Assembly: GCF_004114935.1 (NCBI RefSeq)
Contig: NZ_CP022221.1
Location: forward strand, 2,067,001-2,131,000
Length of the DNA stretch: 64,000 nt
Origin: Bradyrhizobium zhanjiangense
GTDB taxonomy: Bacteria; Pseudomonadota; Alphaproteobacteria; Rhizobiales; Xanthobacteraceae
Direction of reading: 5' to 3'
The translations under genes and the position numbers were made by a program. Of this stretch, positions 39,916 to 50,155 are shown piece after piece; within the stretch, counting starts at the first letter, position 1, and the number at the start of each line of letters is the position of its first letter. A model generated the notes under the pieces. It saw only the letters and a list, made by a program, of their open reading frames with translations. It ran no database searches and had not been told where the DNA came from.

Positions 39916-40615
39916 GGGCATGCCGGACAGGGCTCGGAAGCTCCTTGCCGCCGTCGGTGCGGCACCGACTGAACGCAGCATCGGCGGTGGCATCGCCTGC
40001 GCGCCGGTGCGACTGTGGCATTGGGTCAATGCCGCGGCCATTCTGATTCTGAGTTCAACCGGCTATCTCATTGGAACCGGGACACCGGCGATGTCGGGAG
40101 AGGCAACCGGCAATTTCCTGTTCGGCTATATCCGCTTTGCTCATTTATCGGCGGGATATGTGCTCAGTATCGGCTTTCTTCTGCGGATCTACTGGGCTTT
40201 AAAGGGAAATGCGCATGCCATGCAGATCTTTTGGGTGCCGCTCTGGCGCAGGTGCTTTTGGCGCGAAGTGTACCACGAGATTCGCTCGTATGCGTTCCTT
40301 ACAGTTGAGCCCGAGAGCCGCGTAGGGCGCAACCGTCTTGCTCAGCTCGCAATGTTCTTCATGTTTACGCAGACGATCACGTTCATGGTCGTCACAGGGT
40401 TTGCACTTTATGGGCAAGGTGCAGGTACTGACAGCTGGCAGTACAAGCTGTTCAGCTGGGTATTTTCAATTTGGCCGAACAGTCAGGACGTCCATACCTG
40501 GCATCATCTCGGCCTGTGGGTGATCGTGACCTTTGCGCTGGTCCACATCTACGCGGTGATCCGGGAAGACTCATGTCGCGCCGGAGCATCTAATGAGCGC
40601 GGGTTTCGCGATTGA
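39905..40615 (+). CDS. hupC: hydrogenase b-type cytochrome HupC
   Basis: 236-residue membrane cytochrome b that anchors HupSL and passes electrons to quinone. Heme-ligand histidines lie in helix 1 ([16 protein letters not shown]), helix 2 ([15 protein letters not shown]) and helix 4 ([20 protein letters not shown]). Four transmembrane helices as in the family. The start is the ATG at 39905, inside the end of hupL; a second in-frame ATG at 39920 is possible. Gene order S-L-C is canonical. Confidence 0.95.
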   Translation: MFVRGMPDRARKLLAAVGAAPTERSIGGGIACAPVRLWHWVNAAAILILSSTGYLIGTGTPAMSGEATGNFLFGYIRFAHLSAGYVLSIGFLLRIYWALKGNAHAMQIFWVPLWRRCFWREVYHEIRSYAFLTVEPESRVGRNRLAQLAMFFMFTQTITFMVVTGFALYGQGAGTDSWQYKLFSWVFSIWPNSQDVHTWHHLGLWVIVTFALVHIYAVIREDSCRAGASNERGFRD

Positions 40616-40626
40616 CTGGGAGGCGG

Positions 40627-41211
40627 ATGCTGACTCCGGAGAACAAGAAGAGGATTCTGGTGCTTGGCATCGGCAATATCTTGTGGGCCGATGAGGGATT
40701 CGGCGTGCGGGTGGTCGAGGAGTTTCATCGCCGCTACGCCATCGATGACAACGTCACCGTCCTCGATGGCGGCACACAGGGCCTCTACCTCGTCAGTTTT
40801 CTTGAGCAGGCCGATTGCGTGATCGTGTTCGATGCCATCGACTATGGATTGCTGCCCGGGCAGTTGAAGCTTGTGCGAGATGACGAAGTGCCAAAATTTA
40901 TCGCCGCCAAGAAGGTGAGCCTGCATCAGACCGGCTTTCAGGAGGTCTTGAGTGCGGCCGACCTGCTTGGCCGCCTCCCGCGAGAGCTCGCTCTTATCGG
41001 CTGTCAGCCGCTGGACCTGGAGCATTGGGGCGGTCCGCTGACGGCCCCGGTACGCTTTCAAATTGCGCCTGCGATTGAACTGGCTTGCAAACTCCTGGCG
41101 CAGTGGGACTCGCCGGCAAAACCGCGGACCGCGCCGCTGCCTGCATCAGAACGACTGTTAGCGAACAATATCGACCATGCAAATTATGAGATGAGGGCGC
41201 AGCCGATCTAG
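40627..41211 (+). CDS. hupD: hydrogenase maturation endopeptidase HupD
   Basis: 194-residue HybD-type protease that trims the HupL C-terminus after nickel insertion. Nickel-sensing residues by comparison with E. coli HybD: E23 in ILWADEGFGV, D69 in VFDAIDYG and H100 in SLHQTG. The start is ATG at 40627 behind GGGAGG; a TTG at 40612 overlapping the hupC stop is an alternative. The family core GIGNILWADEGFGVRVVE is intact. Confidence 0.95.
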   Translation: MLTPENKKRILVLGIGNILWADEGFGVRVVEEFHRRYAIDDNVTVLDGGTQGLYLVSFLEQADCVIVFDAIDYGLLPGQLKLVRDDEVPKFIAAKKVSLHQTGFQEVLSAADLLGRLPRELALIGCQPLDLEHWGGPLTAPVRFQIAPAIELACKLLAQWDSPAKPRTAPLPASERLLANNIDHANYEMRAQPI

Positions 41212-41227
41212 CGGCCCGCGACTGACC

Positions 41228-41518
41228 ATGTGCCTTGGCTTGCCGATGACGATTCTCGAGACCGACAGCATTACGGCGCTGTGCGAGTATGGCGATGAAC
41301 AGCGGCGCGTCTCAGTCATGCTGCTCTCCGACGCCTTGGTCGGCGCAAAGGTGCTCGTTCATATCGACACCGCGGTGCGGCTTTTGGACGAAAATGAAGC
41401 AAGGCTGATCTCGGAAGCACTTGACGGGCTTGAGGCCAGCCTCAACGGCCAGGACTGCGATCGCTTCTTTGCAGACTTGATTGGTCATGAGCCGCAATTG
41501 CCGGAGCACCTACGCTAG
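41228..41518 (+). CDS. hupF: HypC-like hydrogenase chaperone HupF
   Basis: 96-residue member of the HypC/HupF family with the obligatory N-terminal MCLGLPM, whose Cys2 carries the Fe-cyanide intermediate or binds the large subunit. In Rhizobium leguminosarum HupF protects and stabilises HupL during maturation in oxygen. The core VLVHIDTAVRLLDENEA is typical; the C-terminal extension to 96 residues separates it from the shorter HypC at 47.7 kb. It follows hupD by 16 bases. Confidence 0.93.
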   Translation: MCLGLPMTILETDSITALCEYGDEQRRVSVMLLSDALVGAKVLVHIDTAVRLLDENEARLISEALDGLEASLNGQDCDRFFADLIGHEPQLPEHLR

Positions 41519-41709
41519 CGGTTCCGCTTGCGGATATTGCGCCGACTGCGCTTGCTCACACATCGGCTTCCAGTCGCACGTAACCTTTGCATGGAAAATG
41601 TCAGGCGCTTCGAGCCTTTGGTTCGAGCGGGAGTCGCGGCCAGACGATGATTGGCATGCGCCTTGCTAATAGCCTGTTAGCAGAATCGAACATTTTCAGA
41701 AGGCGTGTG

Positions 41710-42150
41710 ATGAAGTTGCAGCCGGCGCAGCATGGTCTTGCACGGTCCGCTCCGTCCGAGGTGGGGGGCGTCAGCGTCGATGCGGGCATAGTCGCGCACC
41801 CTCCCGTCAGCGCGGCCCTGATGCCGCAGTCGGCGGCCAATCCCCTATATTTGCTCCGGATCATCAAGCCCGCGTTCTTCCGTCTTGAAATGGTCAACGC
41901 GTTTCGGCGGCGCATGCAAGGCGCAGTGCCTGCGGGCGGCGTTGGTGGCGAACTGGTCGGCCGGCTCGGCCTGCGCGGCCCGTCGAGCCCGAGCCTGCGC
42001 CGTCGGCACGATACACTCCGCGTGATCGGCAAGAGACCGGTCCGTTTGGTCACGATCGACCGCATCTCGGTACCGATCGGTCGGCCACACGCCGGCAGCA
42101 CTTCTGTCAAGGGCATTGCCTCTGAAGACAGTCAACGGAACATCGCATGA
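41710..42150 (+). CDS. unrecognised protein in the hupG position
   Basis: 146-codon frame from an ATG at 41710 whose stop overlaps the hupH start (ATGATGA), as expected for a coupled operon gene. Its length is close to that of HupG, but it lacks the thioredoxin-like HyaE/HupG pattern: no RFGVxxxPSLVF-type strand and no acidic N-terminal helix. Instead it is Arg-rich, with [18 protein letters not shown] and [18 protein letters not shown]. The gap from hupF (191 bases) is unusually long for this operon. It may be a divergent HupG, a new subunit, or a frame left after loss of hupG. Confidence 0.45.
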   Translation: MKLQPAQHGLARSAPSEVGGVSVDAGIVAHPPVSAALMPQSAANPLYLLRIIKPAFFRLEMVNAFRRRMQGAVPAGGVGGELVGRLGLRGPSSPSLRRRHDTLRVIGKRPVRLVTIDRISVPIGRPHAGSTSVKGIASEDSQRNIA

Positions 42151-43004
42151 TGAAAACAGCGCTCCGCGTTGGATCGGACGGCGCCGAGCGGGTGGCTAGC
42201 AAGCTTGCCACGGGCTCTGGAAGTCTCGATGTATTCCATAGCGGGTCGACGAGTGCGCTCGCCAGCGGTTGGCGCGATGGCGACGAGCTTGCAAGGAACT
42301 ACCCGAATGCCACCGCGCTGTTGTCGAATGCCGCTGCTGCCGTTGGCGGCCAGAGAAGCGGCGCTCGGACGCAACAGTACGGACTCGCGAATCTCAGCGA
42401 TCCCGAGCGCAAGCTGATTGGCGAAGTGCTCGGAGAAGGTGAGGTTGCTGGCGTGGTTGCGCTGCCAGATGGCACTTTGGCGCAAATCCGGGAGTCCGTG
42501 CTTGCGGGAATCTGGCGAGTGCGCATCGGGCCCGATCCGGCGCACGAATATGTTGAGGTCGGGGCGATTCCGCAAATTGTCCGGAGCGCCGCAAGTGACC
42601 TGACGTCCGCCGATATCGTGATCGGCGCGGCGCCGGACGGCGCGATGAACGTGCAACCGTTGCTCGCGGAAATACGCGAGCGGTCGCGCGTCTGGCGGTT
42701 TGGCATGCGCGCGCATGTCATCAATCTCACGTTGCTGCCGATGAGCGTTATCGATCTGGCATACCTGCAGCACAGCGTGGGCAATGGCCCGGTCCAACTC
42801 ATCTTCCGCGGTTACGGCACGTGCCGAGTGCACGCGACGGGGATCAGGAATGTCTGGTCGGTGCAGTTCTTCAATTCTACGGACAACATCATCCTTGATA
42901 CGCTGGAGGTCGGCGGCGTGCCGATTGTTGCGTTGGCTGCCGACGAAGATTTCCAGGACTCTGCCGAACGCATGCAGGAAATTATTAAGGCGTACTTCAC
43001 ATGA
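42147..43004 (+). CDS. hupH: hydrogenase maturation protein HupH
   Basis: 285-residue protein of the HupH/HyaF family, needed for assembly of HupL or the small-subunit clusters in rhizobia. Core blocks are [35 protein letters not shown] and [19 protein letters not shown], then [20 protein letters not shown], which in relatives (GYGxCRVxATxxxxVWxVQYFNSxDxxILDTxEV) is the most conserved part. Slightly longer N-terminus than usual. It is the last gene before the missing hupIJ. Confidence 0.92.
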   Translation: MMKTALRVGSDGAERVASKLATGSGSLDVFHSGSTSALASGWRDGDELARNYPNATALLSNAAAAVGGQRSGARTQQYGLANLSDPERKLIGEVLGEGEVAGVVALPDGTLAQIRESVLAGIWRVRIGPDPAHEYVEVGAIPQIVRSAASDLTSADIVIGAAPDGAMNVQPLLAEIRERSRVWRFGMRAHVINLTLLPMSVIDLAYLQHSVGNGPVQLIFRGYGTCRVHATGIRNVWSVQFFNSTDNIILDTLEVGGVPIVALAADEDFQDSAERMQEIIKAYFT

Positions 43005-43104
43005 AGAGCTTGGAGAACGTTCGGCGTCCGGTGGGATCCCGTAGACGGCGTGTGCGCAGCGACCGCCGGCATACCTTGCGCGGGATGTTTGAGGAGCGGT
43101 GCGC

Positions 43105-44199
43105 ATGAGCCTCGCTGCCCGCAACAAGATCGATGTCACCGTATCGCTTGCTGCCAACGTAGTCGCCGCGGTCGAGATCCTGCCGCGAGTCCGGCCGCCG
43201 CTGGGGCAGCTGTTCGCTGGTAAACAAGCCTCCTCGCTGCTCAAGGTACTGCCGCGGCTCTTCGCGTTGTGTGCCGCTGCGCAGCAAACCGCGCTGCTGT
43301 CCGCGATCGAGACGGCGCGCGACGAAGTGATCACCCGCACAACAAAGCAGCATCGTATTGCGCTTATCGTTACCGAGCGGATCGCGGACTTGCTACGGGG
43401 CCTCTTTGTCGGACATCTTGCGCAAGACGTCGCCAGTGTGGCGGCAATCCGCTCCCTGATGCGGGAAATGTCAGCGCTAGTCGGCACCGCACAGCCACCC
43501 TGGGGCTCCGCTCAATGCGAAGCAGCAGCGCGGATTGTCGCTGCGCTGGCCGCGCTCGGCATACCGAATGAGGATGGTGCGCTGACGTCCGGTAGCCCAT
43601 TGGCGCTTCGCATTGCAGCGCTTGATGAGATCGACCTGAAGTCAATTCCGGCGGAGCACTCGTTCCTGTCCGTTGCTGACGACCGCAACATCATTAAACG
43701 GCTGCTCGTGGATGACCCTACATTTTGCCATTGTCCCGACCTTGACGGACATGCGCCCGAGACGGGTCCATGGGCGCGCCAAATGGCGCGTGATCGTCTC
43801 TCGCCGAGCCCCTCCGGAGCGGCCGAGCGGCTGAGGGCCAGAATTGCTGAAATCTTCCGGCTATGCGCCTGGCTCAAGGCCGGTGCTCAGATTGACTCGG
43901 CGGAGCATGGGATTATCGAAAGATATAGGCTAGGGCCCGGCCGTGCAGCGGCCGCGGTCGAATGCGCCAGGGGGCGTCTCTACCAAGCGGTTGAGCTTGA
44001 TGCTCAGGGCCGGATATCCCGCTTCGAATTCCTTGCGCCGACGGAGTGGAATTTCCACCGGCGCGGACCGCTTGTCCGCAGCCTGCAGGGCGCGGTGCTG
44101 ACGGCTAGACGGCGTCGGGATGCAATCCATGCGGTGATTGCATCGCTCGATCCGTGCGTCGGGTTCACCCTCAATTTTCGCGAAATTGGCGATGCATGA
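43105..44199 (+). CDS. hupK: hydrogenase maturation protein HupK
   Basis: 364-residue protein related to hydrogenase large subunits but without the NiFe ligands. In Rhizobium leguminosarum HupK acts with HypC as a scaffold in cofactor insertion. RFEFLAPTEWNFHRRGPLVRSL near the C-terminus, DPCVGFTLNF at the end, and RLGPGRAAAAVECARGRLYQAVEL are family blocks. GGAG eight bases before the ATG at 43105 fixes the start over a GTG two codons earlier. Normally hupI and hupJ lie between hupH and hupK; here only 100 bases separate them. The end overlaps hypA by eight bases. Confidence 0.9.
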   Translation: MSLAARNKIDVTVSLAANVVAAVEILPRVRPPLGQLFAGKQASSLLKVLPRLFALCAAAQQTALLSAIETARDEVITRTTKQHRIALIVTERIADLLRGLFVGHLAQDVASVAAIRSLMREMSALVGTAQPPWGSAQCEAAARIVAALAALGIPNEDGALTSGSPLALRIAALDEIDLKSIPAEHSFLSVADDRNIIKRLLVDDPTFCHCPDLDGHAPETGPWARQMARDRLSPSPSGAAERLRARIAEIFRLCAWLKAGAQIDSAEHGIIERYRLGPGRAAAAVECARGRLYQAVELDAQGRISRFEFLAPTEWNFHRRGPLVRSLQGAVLTARRRRDAIHAVIASLDPCVGFTLNFREIGDA

Positions 44200-44533
44200 A
44201 ATGGCGATTTGTCTTGGCATCATTCAAATCATCGAGGAGGAGGCGCGTCACCGATCGTTTTCGCGGGTGCGGAGCGTCTGTCTAGAGATGGGAGCGCTTA
44301 GTCATGCCGCGCCTGAAGCGATCAGGTTCTGCTTTGCTGTCGTTGCAACGCGGACCGTTGCCGAGGGCGCGGTCCTTAATATCGTCGAACTGCCAGGCTT
44401 TGTCTGGTGCATGAGCTGTTCGAAGAGCGTCGAAATTGCACGGCGCGGTGAGTGCTGTCCTCGCTGCGGCAGCTATCAGTTGCAGGTAACCGCGGGCGAA
44501 CAGATGCGCGTGAAAGAGTTGGAGATCGATTGA
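44192..44533 (+). CDS. hypA: nickel metallochaperone HypA
   Basis: 113-residue protein delivering nickel to HupL together with HypB. The N-terminal MHEMAIC has the nickel-binding His2 that fixes the ATG at 44192. The zinc site is two CxxC pairs in WCMSCSKS and ECCPRCGS. Starts inside the end of hupK and its stop overlaps the hypB start (TGATG). Normal length. Confidence 0.95.
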   Translation: MHEMAICLGIIQIIEEEARHRSFSRVRSVCLEMGALSHAAPEAIRFCFAVVATRTVAEGAVLNIVELPGFVWCMSCSKSVEIARRGECCPRCGSYQLQVTAGEQMRVKELEID

Positions 44534-45486
44534 TGTGTACCGTTTGCGGCTGCACCGACGGGACGCCGTCGACCGAACGCGCCACGCATGATGCGGAGAG
44601 CCACGCGCGTTACTATGCTGATATGCAGGACGATTTCGCTCGCCGTTACCATCCGCATGGCCACCAAGGCCTGCAGCGTTCATACCATGCTCGCGACAGT
44701 CATAATCACGATCATCGCTTTGCCCATCACCAGGCTCATGGCGGGCAGGCGCTTCTGAGCGGCGGCGCCGGGCCGGCTGGCTTGAAGGTCGCGGGCATGA
44801 GCAGAGAGCGGGTTATTCAGATCGAGCGCGACATTCTTGGCAAGAATAATGGGATCGCGGCGGACAATCGCGCGCTCTTCGTAGCCGATGACCTGCTTGT
44901 ATTTAATCTTTTGTCCAGTCCTGGTGCAGGTAAAACGACGCTGCTTGTCCGCGCCGTGTCCGAGCTCAAGCGCAGCCGCCCGGTCGGGGTCATCGAAGGC
45001 GACCAGCAGACCTCGAACGATGCCGAACGCATTCGGGCCGCCGGCGTGCCATCCGTTCAAGTCAACACCGGCAAGAGTTGCCATCTCGATGCTGCAATGA
45101 TTGGCGAGGCTTATCGGCGCTTGCCGCTACTCACTGGCGGTATTCTCTTCATCGAGAACGTCGGTAATCTGATCTGTCCCGCAGCCTTCGATCTAGGCGA
45201 GGCCTGCAAGATCGTAGTTTTGTCGATTACCGAAGGTGAAGACAAGCCGCTCAAATATCCTGATATGTTTGCCGCTTCTTCGCTCATGGTGATCAACAAG
45301 ATTGATCTGGCCCCGCTGCTTGAGTTCGATTTGGGTAAGACGATCGAATACGCCAGACGCGTCAATCCAAAGATCGACGTGCTTGTAGTTTCGGCTCGCA
45401 CCGGCGAGGGTTTTGGCGCGCTCTACGCCTGGATCGATAGACAGGCGAGGCATCAGAGGCACGTCGTAGAGGACACAAGGCGATGA
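44533..45486 (+). CDS. hypB: nickel-binding GTPase HypB
   Basis: 317-residue SIMIBI-class GTPase. N-terminal MCTVCGC nickel motif, then a His-rich nickel-storage stretch (residues 37-70, [22 protein letters not shown]), then the G domain with P-loop [11 protein letters not shown], switch region [12 protein letters not shown], the metal site GKSCHLD, and NKIDL. The His-rich part is looser than the near-continuous histidine run described for Bradyrhizobium japonicum HypB. Overlaps hypF by four bases. Confidence 0.95.
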   Translation: MCTVCGCTDGTPSTERATHDAESHARYYADMQDDFARRYHPHGHQGLQRSYHARDSHNHDHRFAHHQAHGGQALLSGGAGPAGLKVAGMSRERVIQIERDILGKNNGIAADNRALFVADDLLVFNLLSSPGAGKTTLLVRAVSELKRSRPVGVIEGDQQTSNDAERIRAAGVPSVQVNTGKSCHLDAAMIGEAYRRLPLLTGGILFIENVGNLICPAAFDLGEACKIVVLSITEGEDKPLKYPDMFAASSLMVINKIDLAPLLEFDLGKTIEYARRVNPKIDVLVVSARTGEGFGALYAWIDRQARHQRHVVEDTRR

Positions 45487-47738
45487 ACGCCGCAACCTCC
45501 TGCGACCGAACACGGCTACGCGTGCGCGTGAGTGGGGCCGTGCAAGGGGTCGGCTTTCGTCCTTACGTCTATGGACTCGCTATGCGGTACGGATTGGCGG
45601 GATTTGTCATCAATGGCCCCGAGGGCGTTACGATCGAGGTCGAGGGTCATCGGGCCTCGGAGTTTGTCGCCATGTTGCCGCTCGAGGCGCCGCCATTGGC
45701 ACGCATCGACCACATTTGCGTTCGGGAGACTGCGGCGCTCGCTGCGAAAGACTTTTCGATCGGCACGAGCAAAGGCGGCAAATTGTCAACGCAGATCGTC
45801 GCTGATGCTGCGGCCTGCCAGCAATGTCTCAGTGAGCTGTTCGATCCAGAAAATCGGCATTACCTTTACCCCTTCATCAGTTGCTGCCATTGCGGCCCAC
45901 GCTACACCATCGCCGAACGGCTTCCATACGATCGCCGCAACACCGTGATGAGGGTTTTTAGGCTGTGCGCCGCCTGCGCGGCTGAATATGGCGATCCGGC
46001 GAGCCGTAGGTTTCATGCGGAGGCGATCGCGTGTCCGAAATGCGGTCCTCGGCTCAGCCATGAGATCAGCGCCATTGTCGCGTCAATCGCTGGGGGACAA
46101 ATCGTGGCGATAAAGGGGCTGGGCGGATACCAGCTGCTTTGCGATGCGCGCAACCAGGACGCGGTGCAGCGTTTGCGCAGGAGAAAGCAGCGCCTTCAGA
46201 AGCCGTTCGCGGTTATGGTCGATTCCATAGAGCGCGTCAGCGAGATCGCGGATGCGAGCGCGCCCGAGCTTGCGCTGCTCGAATGCGTAGCACGTCCCAT
46301 CGTCCTTCTGCCTTCGCGAAACAATCTGGCGCCCGCCATAGCTCCTGGCTTGTCACGTGTGGGTGTCATGCTGCCTGTAGCGCCGTTGCATCACCTCATC
46401 TTTCATGCGCTTCGCTCGGCAGGAGCATGGGCGGGGGCCGGCTCGGTCATCGTGGCTACCAGTGCCAATCTTTGCGGCGAACCGCTTCTGATCGACAACG
46501 CGCAGGCGCTGCGGCGGCTCAAAGGGATCGCCGACCTTGTCGTGACCCATGACCGCGATATCCTGACGCGTGCTGATGACTCCGTGGTGTCGGTGGTGGC
46601 TGGCCGGCCACAGTTCATTCGTCGTGCCCGTGGCTATGTTCCCGAACCGATCAGGCTTGCGAAGTCTGTGCCCCCCGTGCTCGCCGTCGGCGGCGCGCTG
46701 AAATCGACCATCACCATCACGCGAGGCAACCAAGCGTTCGTCTCCCAGCATATTGGCGATCTGGATACGGCCGAAGGCATTCGTGCGTTCGAGGAGACGA
46801 TCCGACACCTCACATCGAGCCTTGACGTGGAGCCTGTCGTCGTCGCCCATGATCTGCATCCCGATATGGCTTCTACCCGGTTTGCGGAAGCAAATGGCCG
46901 CGAGCTGGTGGCTGTCCAGCATCACCACGCACACGCTGCCGCAGTGATCGCCGAGCATGGTCATGCGGGACCTGCGCTTGCCCTGGTGCTCGATGGCCAT
47001 GGCTTTGGTTCCGACGGCGGTAACTGGGGTGGCGAACTATTGTTGTGTGAAGGGCCGAGTTGCCGACGCATCGGGCACTTAGCGCCGCTGCAAATGCCTG
47101 GTGGAGATCGTGCAGCTCGCGAGCCGTGGCGCATGGCGAGCGCAGTACTACACGGGCTCGGCCGGGGTAATGAAATCGGGTCGCGCTTTGCGGCGCAACG
47201 GCAGGCTGGATGTGTCTCGGCCTTGCTCGATCAGCCGGGCGGACCCACCACGACCAGTGCGGGCCGGTTGTTCGACGCGGCAGCGGCGCTGCTGGGGATT
47301 GCGAGTTTGCAGAGCTATGAGGGCGAAGCGGCGATGAAGCTCGAGGCGCTGGTGCGGCGGACTGCGATTATCGAAGCCGGCTGGACGATCGATGGCTGCG
47401 TGCTGTCGCTTCGTCCGCTGTTTGCGCGGCTGATTGCAGATGACATTGACGCCGTGGGCGGAGCCCGGCTTTTTCATGGCACCTTTGCCGCCGCCTGCGT
47501 TGACTGGGTCGCGCGCTCCGCGCGGACAACCGGCGTTGATACTGTCGTTCTGAGCGGCGGCTGCTTCCTGAACGCGGTGCTGGCGGAGGAAATCCCGCGC
47601 GGTTGCAGCGCTGCCGGCCTTACCCCGCTCGTGCCACGGCGGGTGCCGCCCAATGATGGCGGTTTGAGCCTTGGCCAGGCCTGGATTGCCGCTCTGCAGA
47701 TTGCTCAACAGTCGTCCGCCAGGGGAGGAACAGCCTGA
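45483..47738 (+). CDS. hypF: carbamoyltransferase HypF
   Basis: 751-residue enzyme making the cyanide ligands of the NiFe site from carbamoyl phosphate by transfer to HypE. Domains in order: acylphosphatase ([16 protein letters not shown]), two zinc fingers (CQQCLSE with [17 protein letters not shown] with CPKCGPRL), YrdC-like (about 195-385), and a Kae1-like carbamoyltransferase domain with [16 protein letters not shown] metal ligands and [12 protein letters not shown]. Full length. ATGA overlap with hypB. Confidence 0.95.
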   Translation: MNAATSCDRTRLRVRVSGAVQGVGFRPYVYGLAMRYGLAGFVINGPEGVTIEVEGHRASEFVAMLPLEAPPLARIDHICVRETAALAAKDFSIGTSKGGKLSTQIVADAAACQQCLSELFDPENRHYLYPFISCCHCGPRYTIAERLPYDRRNTVMRVFRLCAACAAEYGDPASRRFHAEAIACPKCGPRLSHEISAIVASIAGGQIVAIKGLGGYQLLCDARNQDAVQRLRRRKQRLQKPFAVMVDSIERVSEIADASAPELALLECVARPIVLLPSRNNLAPAIAPGLSRVGVMLPVAPLHHLIFHALRSAGAWAGAGSVIVATSANLCGEPLLIDNAQALRRLKGIADLVVTHDRDILTRADDSVVSVVAGRPQFIRRARGYVPEPIRLAKSVPPVLAVGGALKSTITITRGNQAFVSQHIGDLDTAEGIRAFEETIRHLTSSLDVEPVVVAHDLHPDMASTRFAEANGRELVAVQHHHAHAAAVIAEHGHAGPALALVLDGHGFGSDGGNWGGELLLCEGPSCRRIGHLAPLQMPGGDRAAREPWRMASAVLHGLGRGNEIGSRFAAQRQAGCVSALLDQPGGPTTTSAGRLFDAAAALLGIASLQSYEGEAAMKLEALVRRTAIIEAGWTIDGCVLSLRPLFARLIADDIDAVGGARLFHGTFAAACVDWVARSARTTGVDTVVLSGGCFLNAVLAEEIPRGCSAAGLTPLVPRRVPPNDGGLSLGQAWIAALQIAQQSSARGGTA

Positions 47739-47739
47739 T

Positions 47740-47973
47740 ATGTGTCTTTCAGTGCCGGCAAAGATTGAGAAAATTCTTCCCAACGACATGGCTACGGTGT
47801 CCATCGATGGCATCAGCCTGGAGATATCGATTGCTCTTATCGACGAGCTCGAGGTCGGCGATTGCGTCCTTGTCCATGTCGGCTATGCGCTGGCCAAGAT
47901 CGATCCGACGGAAGCCAAGCGCACGCTGGAGCTCCTGCAGGAGCTAGGCAGCGCAGGAGAACGCCGATCATGA
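47740..47973 (+). CDS. hypC: hydrogenase chaperone HypC
   Basis: 77-residue HypC with MCLSVPAKIEKI; Cys2 binds the Fe(CN)2CO unit with HypD and hands it to HupL. The ATG at 47740 is fixed by Cys2 and by AGGGGAGG upstream. Shorter than HupF, as expected. Starts one base after hypF ends and overlaps hypD. Confidence 0.95.
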   Translation: MCLSVPAKIEKILPNDMATVSIDGISLEISIALIDELEVGDCVLVHVGYALAKIDPTEAKRTLELLQELGSAGERRS

Positions 47974-49112
47974 AATATGCCGACGAATTTCGCGACAAGG
48001 CCATCGCGCAGGGAATTGCGCGTGCGATCGGCGCCGAGGTCAGTTCGCGAAGGGCCTATCGGTTCATGGAATTCTGCGGCGGACACACTCATGCGATCTC
48101 CCGCTACGGCCTGGAGGATCTGCTCCCCGCGAACGTTCGCATGATCCACGGGCCCGGTTGTCCCGTCTGCGTTCTGCCCGCCAGCCGAATTGATATGGCG
48201 ATCCGGCTCGTCGACCGACCAGAGGTCACTCTGTGCGTCTACGGCGACCTGATGCGCGCGCCTGGGTCGCAAGGACAGTCCCTGTTGCGGGCCAAAGCGC
48301 TCGGCGCCGACATTCGAATGGTCTACTCGACGCTCGACGCTATCCGGCTCGCCGAACAGGCGCCGCGCCGCGAGGTGGTCTTCTTTGCCATCGGATTTGA
48401 GACCACGACGCCTCCGACGGCGGTGATGATCCGAATTGCCGAGAAGAAGCGGCTGAGGGGGCTCAGCGTGTTCTGCAACCACGTGCTCACACCCTCTGCG
48501 ATGCACAGCATTCTCGAGAACCCCAAAATCCGCGACACCGGCGGGGTTCCAATCGACGGCTTCATCGGGCCTGCACATGTCAGCACCATTATTGGTACGC
48601 AGCCTTACGAGCCTCTGGCGGAACAATTCGGCAAGCCGATCGTGATCGCGGGATTTGAGCCGCTCGATGTGATGCAGGCGATCCTGATGCTGGTACGGCA
48701 GGTGAACGAAGATCGCTACGAGGTGGAGAACCAATACAGTCGTGCGGTGACGCGTGAAGGCAATCGGCGCGCCAAGGAGGAGGTATCGCAGATATTTGAA
48801 CTGCGCGAGCAGTTTGAATGGCGAGGGCTCGGACTCGTACCCAACAGCGGACTGAAGCTGAAGCGGGCTTACGCGCAATTCGACGCCGAGACGCGTTTTG
48901 CGATCCACGACCTGCGTGTCGCAGACAATCCCGCATGCGAGTGCTGCGCGATCTTGCGTGGCGCCAAGCGGCCGGTCGACTGTAAGCTGTTTGGAACCGT
49001 CTGCACGCCGGAAACTCCCATAGGATCCTGCATGGTGTCATCGGAAGGCGCTTGTGCGGCGTATTGGGCCTACGGTCGAGTTCGCGATGAACAGTTGAGG
49101 CGGACGTCATGA
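47970..49112 (+). CDS. hypD: hydrogenase maturation FeS protein HypD
   Basis: 380-residue [4Fe-4S] protein that assembles Fe(CN)2CO with HypC. EFCGGHTHAISRYG carries the catalytic Cys near residue 38, GPGCPVCVLP the redox pair, and the C-terminal cluster cysteines are in CECCAILRG, CKLFGTVCTPE and IGSCMVSSEGACAAY. ATG at 47970 overlaps the hypC stop. Normal length, no missing ligand. Confidence 0.95.
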   Translation: MKYADEFRDKAIAQGIARAIGAEVSSRRAYRFMEFCGGHTHAISRYGLEDLLPANVRMIHGPGCPVCVLPASRIDMAIRLVDRPEVTLCVYGDLMRAPGSQGQSLLRAKALGADIRMVYSTLDAIRLAEQAPRREVVFFAIGFETTTPPTAVMIRIAEKKRLRGLSVFCNHVLTPSAMHSILENPKIRDTGGVPIDGFIGPAHVSTIIGTQPYEPLAEQFGKPIVIAGFEPLDVMQAILMLVRQVNEDRYEVENQYSRAVTREGNRRAKEEVSQIFELREQFEWRGLGLVPNSGLKLKRAYAQFDAETRFAIHDLRVADNPACECCAILRGAKRPVDCKLFGTVCTPETPIGSCMVSSEGACAAYWAYGRVRDEQLRRTS

Positions 49113-50155
49113 GCGTAAAGGCTTATCAACGCAAGCTCGACGTCAAGAACGGACGCGTTGATCTTTCCCATGGATCCGGGGGCCGTGCCATGGCACAGCT
49201 GATCTCCGGCCTTTTTCACCAAGCCTTTGGTAATGAATGGCTCGCCCGCTGCAATGATCAGTCGACGTTTGACGTTGCGGCAGGCAGGATGGTGATGACG
49301 ACCGACGGCTATGTGGTTTCCCCGCTGTTCTTTCCCGGCGGCAATATCGGGTCACTGGCTGTGCACGGCACGATCAATGATGTCGCGATGTCCGGCGCGC
49401 GTCCCCTCTATCTGTCGGCCAGTTTCATCATCGAGGAGGGCTTCCCGTTTTCGGATCTGAAAGCGATCGCGGATTCGATGGGCGCGGCAGCGCGCGCGGC
49501 TGACGTTTACATCATTGCCGGAGACACCAAGGTCGTCGAGCGCGGCAAGGCGGATGGTTTGTTCATCTCTACGACCGGCATCGGGATTGTGGCCGATGGG
49601 CTCGATCTCTCCGCCGACAAGGCAAGGGTCGGGGACCGTGTGCTGGTGTCCGGTAGCCTCGGCGATCATGGGGTGGCGATCATGTCAAAACGTCAGAACG
49701 TCGCTTTTCAAACCGAGGTCGTCTCGGATTCCGCAGCGTTGCATAATCTCGTAGCGGTCATGGTTGCCGCCGGCGGTAGCAGCATCCGGGTGATGCGCGA
49801 CCCCACGCGGGGTGGGCTTGCCGCGACCCTCAACGAGATTGCGCATCAATCCGACCTCGGGTTCCGTCTGGAGGAAACATCCATTCCGGTGAAGCCCGCG
49901 GTTGCAGCTACCTGCGAGCTCCTTGGTCTCGATCCGATCCATGTCGCCAATGAGGGCAAGCTCGTTGCGATCGTCGCGCCTGATTTGGCCGATGCCGTGC
50001 TTGCAGCCATGAAGGCGCACCCGCTCGGGTCCGATGCAGCTGATATTGGCGAGGCGGTGGCTGACGATCGGAAATTTGTGCAGATGGCGACCGGTTTCGG
50101 CGGCCGGCGAATCGTTGATTGGTTGTGGGGCGAACAATTGCCTCGGATCTGTTGA
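49109..50155 (+). CDS. hypE: hydrogenase maturation protein HypE
   Basis: 348-residue PurM-like ATPase that dehydrates the carbamoyl thioester to thiocyanate. N-terminal DLSHGSGGRAMAQLI, ATP-site DPTRGGLAATLNEIA, and the flexible C-terminus ending LPRIC, where the final Cys accepts the carbamoyl group from HypF. Last gene of the hyp set; ATGA overlap with hypD. No hoxA, hoxX or hupT follows. Confidence 0.95.
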   Translation: MSVKAYQRKLDVKNGRVDLSHGSGGRAMAQLISGLFHQAFGNEWLARCNDQSTFDVAAGRMVMTTDGYVVSPLFFPGGNIGSLAVHGTINDVAMSGARPLYLSASFIIEEGFPFSDLKAIADSMGAAARAADVYIIAGDTKVVERGKADGLFISTTGIGIVADGLDLSADKARVGDRVLVSGSLGDHGVAIMSKRQNVAFQTEVVSDSAALHNLVAVMVAAGGSSIRVMRDPTRGGLAATLNEIAHQSDLGFRLEETSIPVKPAVAATCELLGLDPIHVANEGKLVAIVAPDLADAVLAAMKAHPLGSDAADIGEAVADDRKFVQMATGFGGRRIVDWLWGEQLPRIC

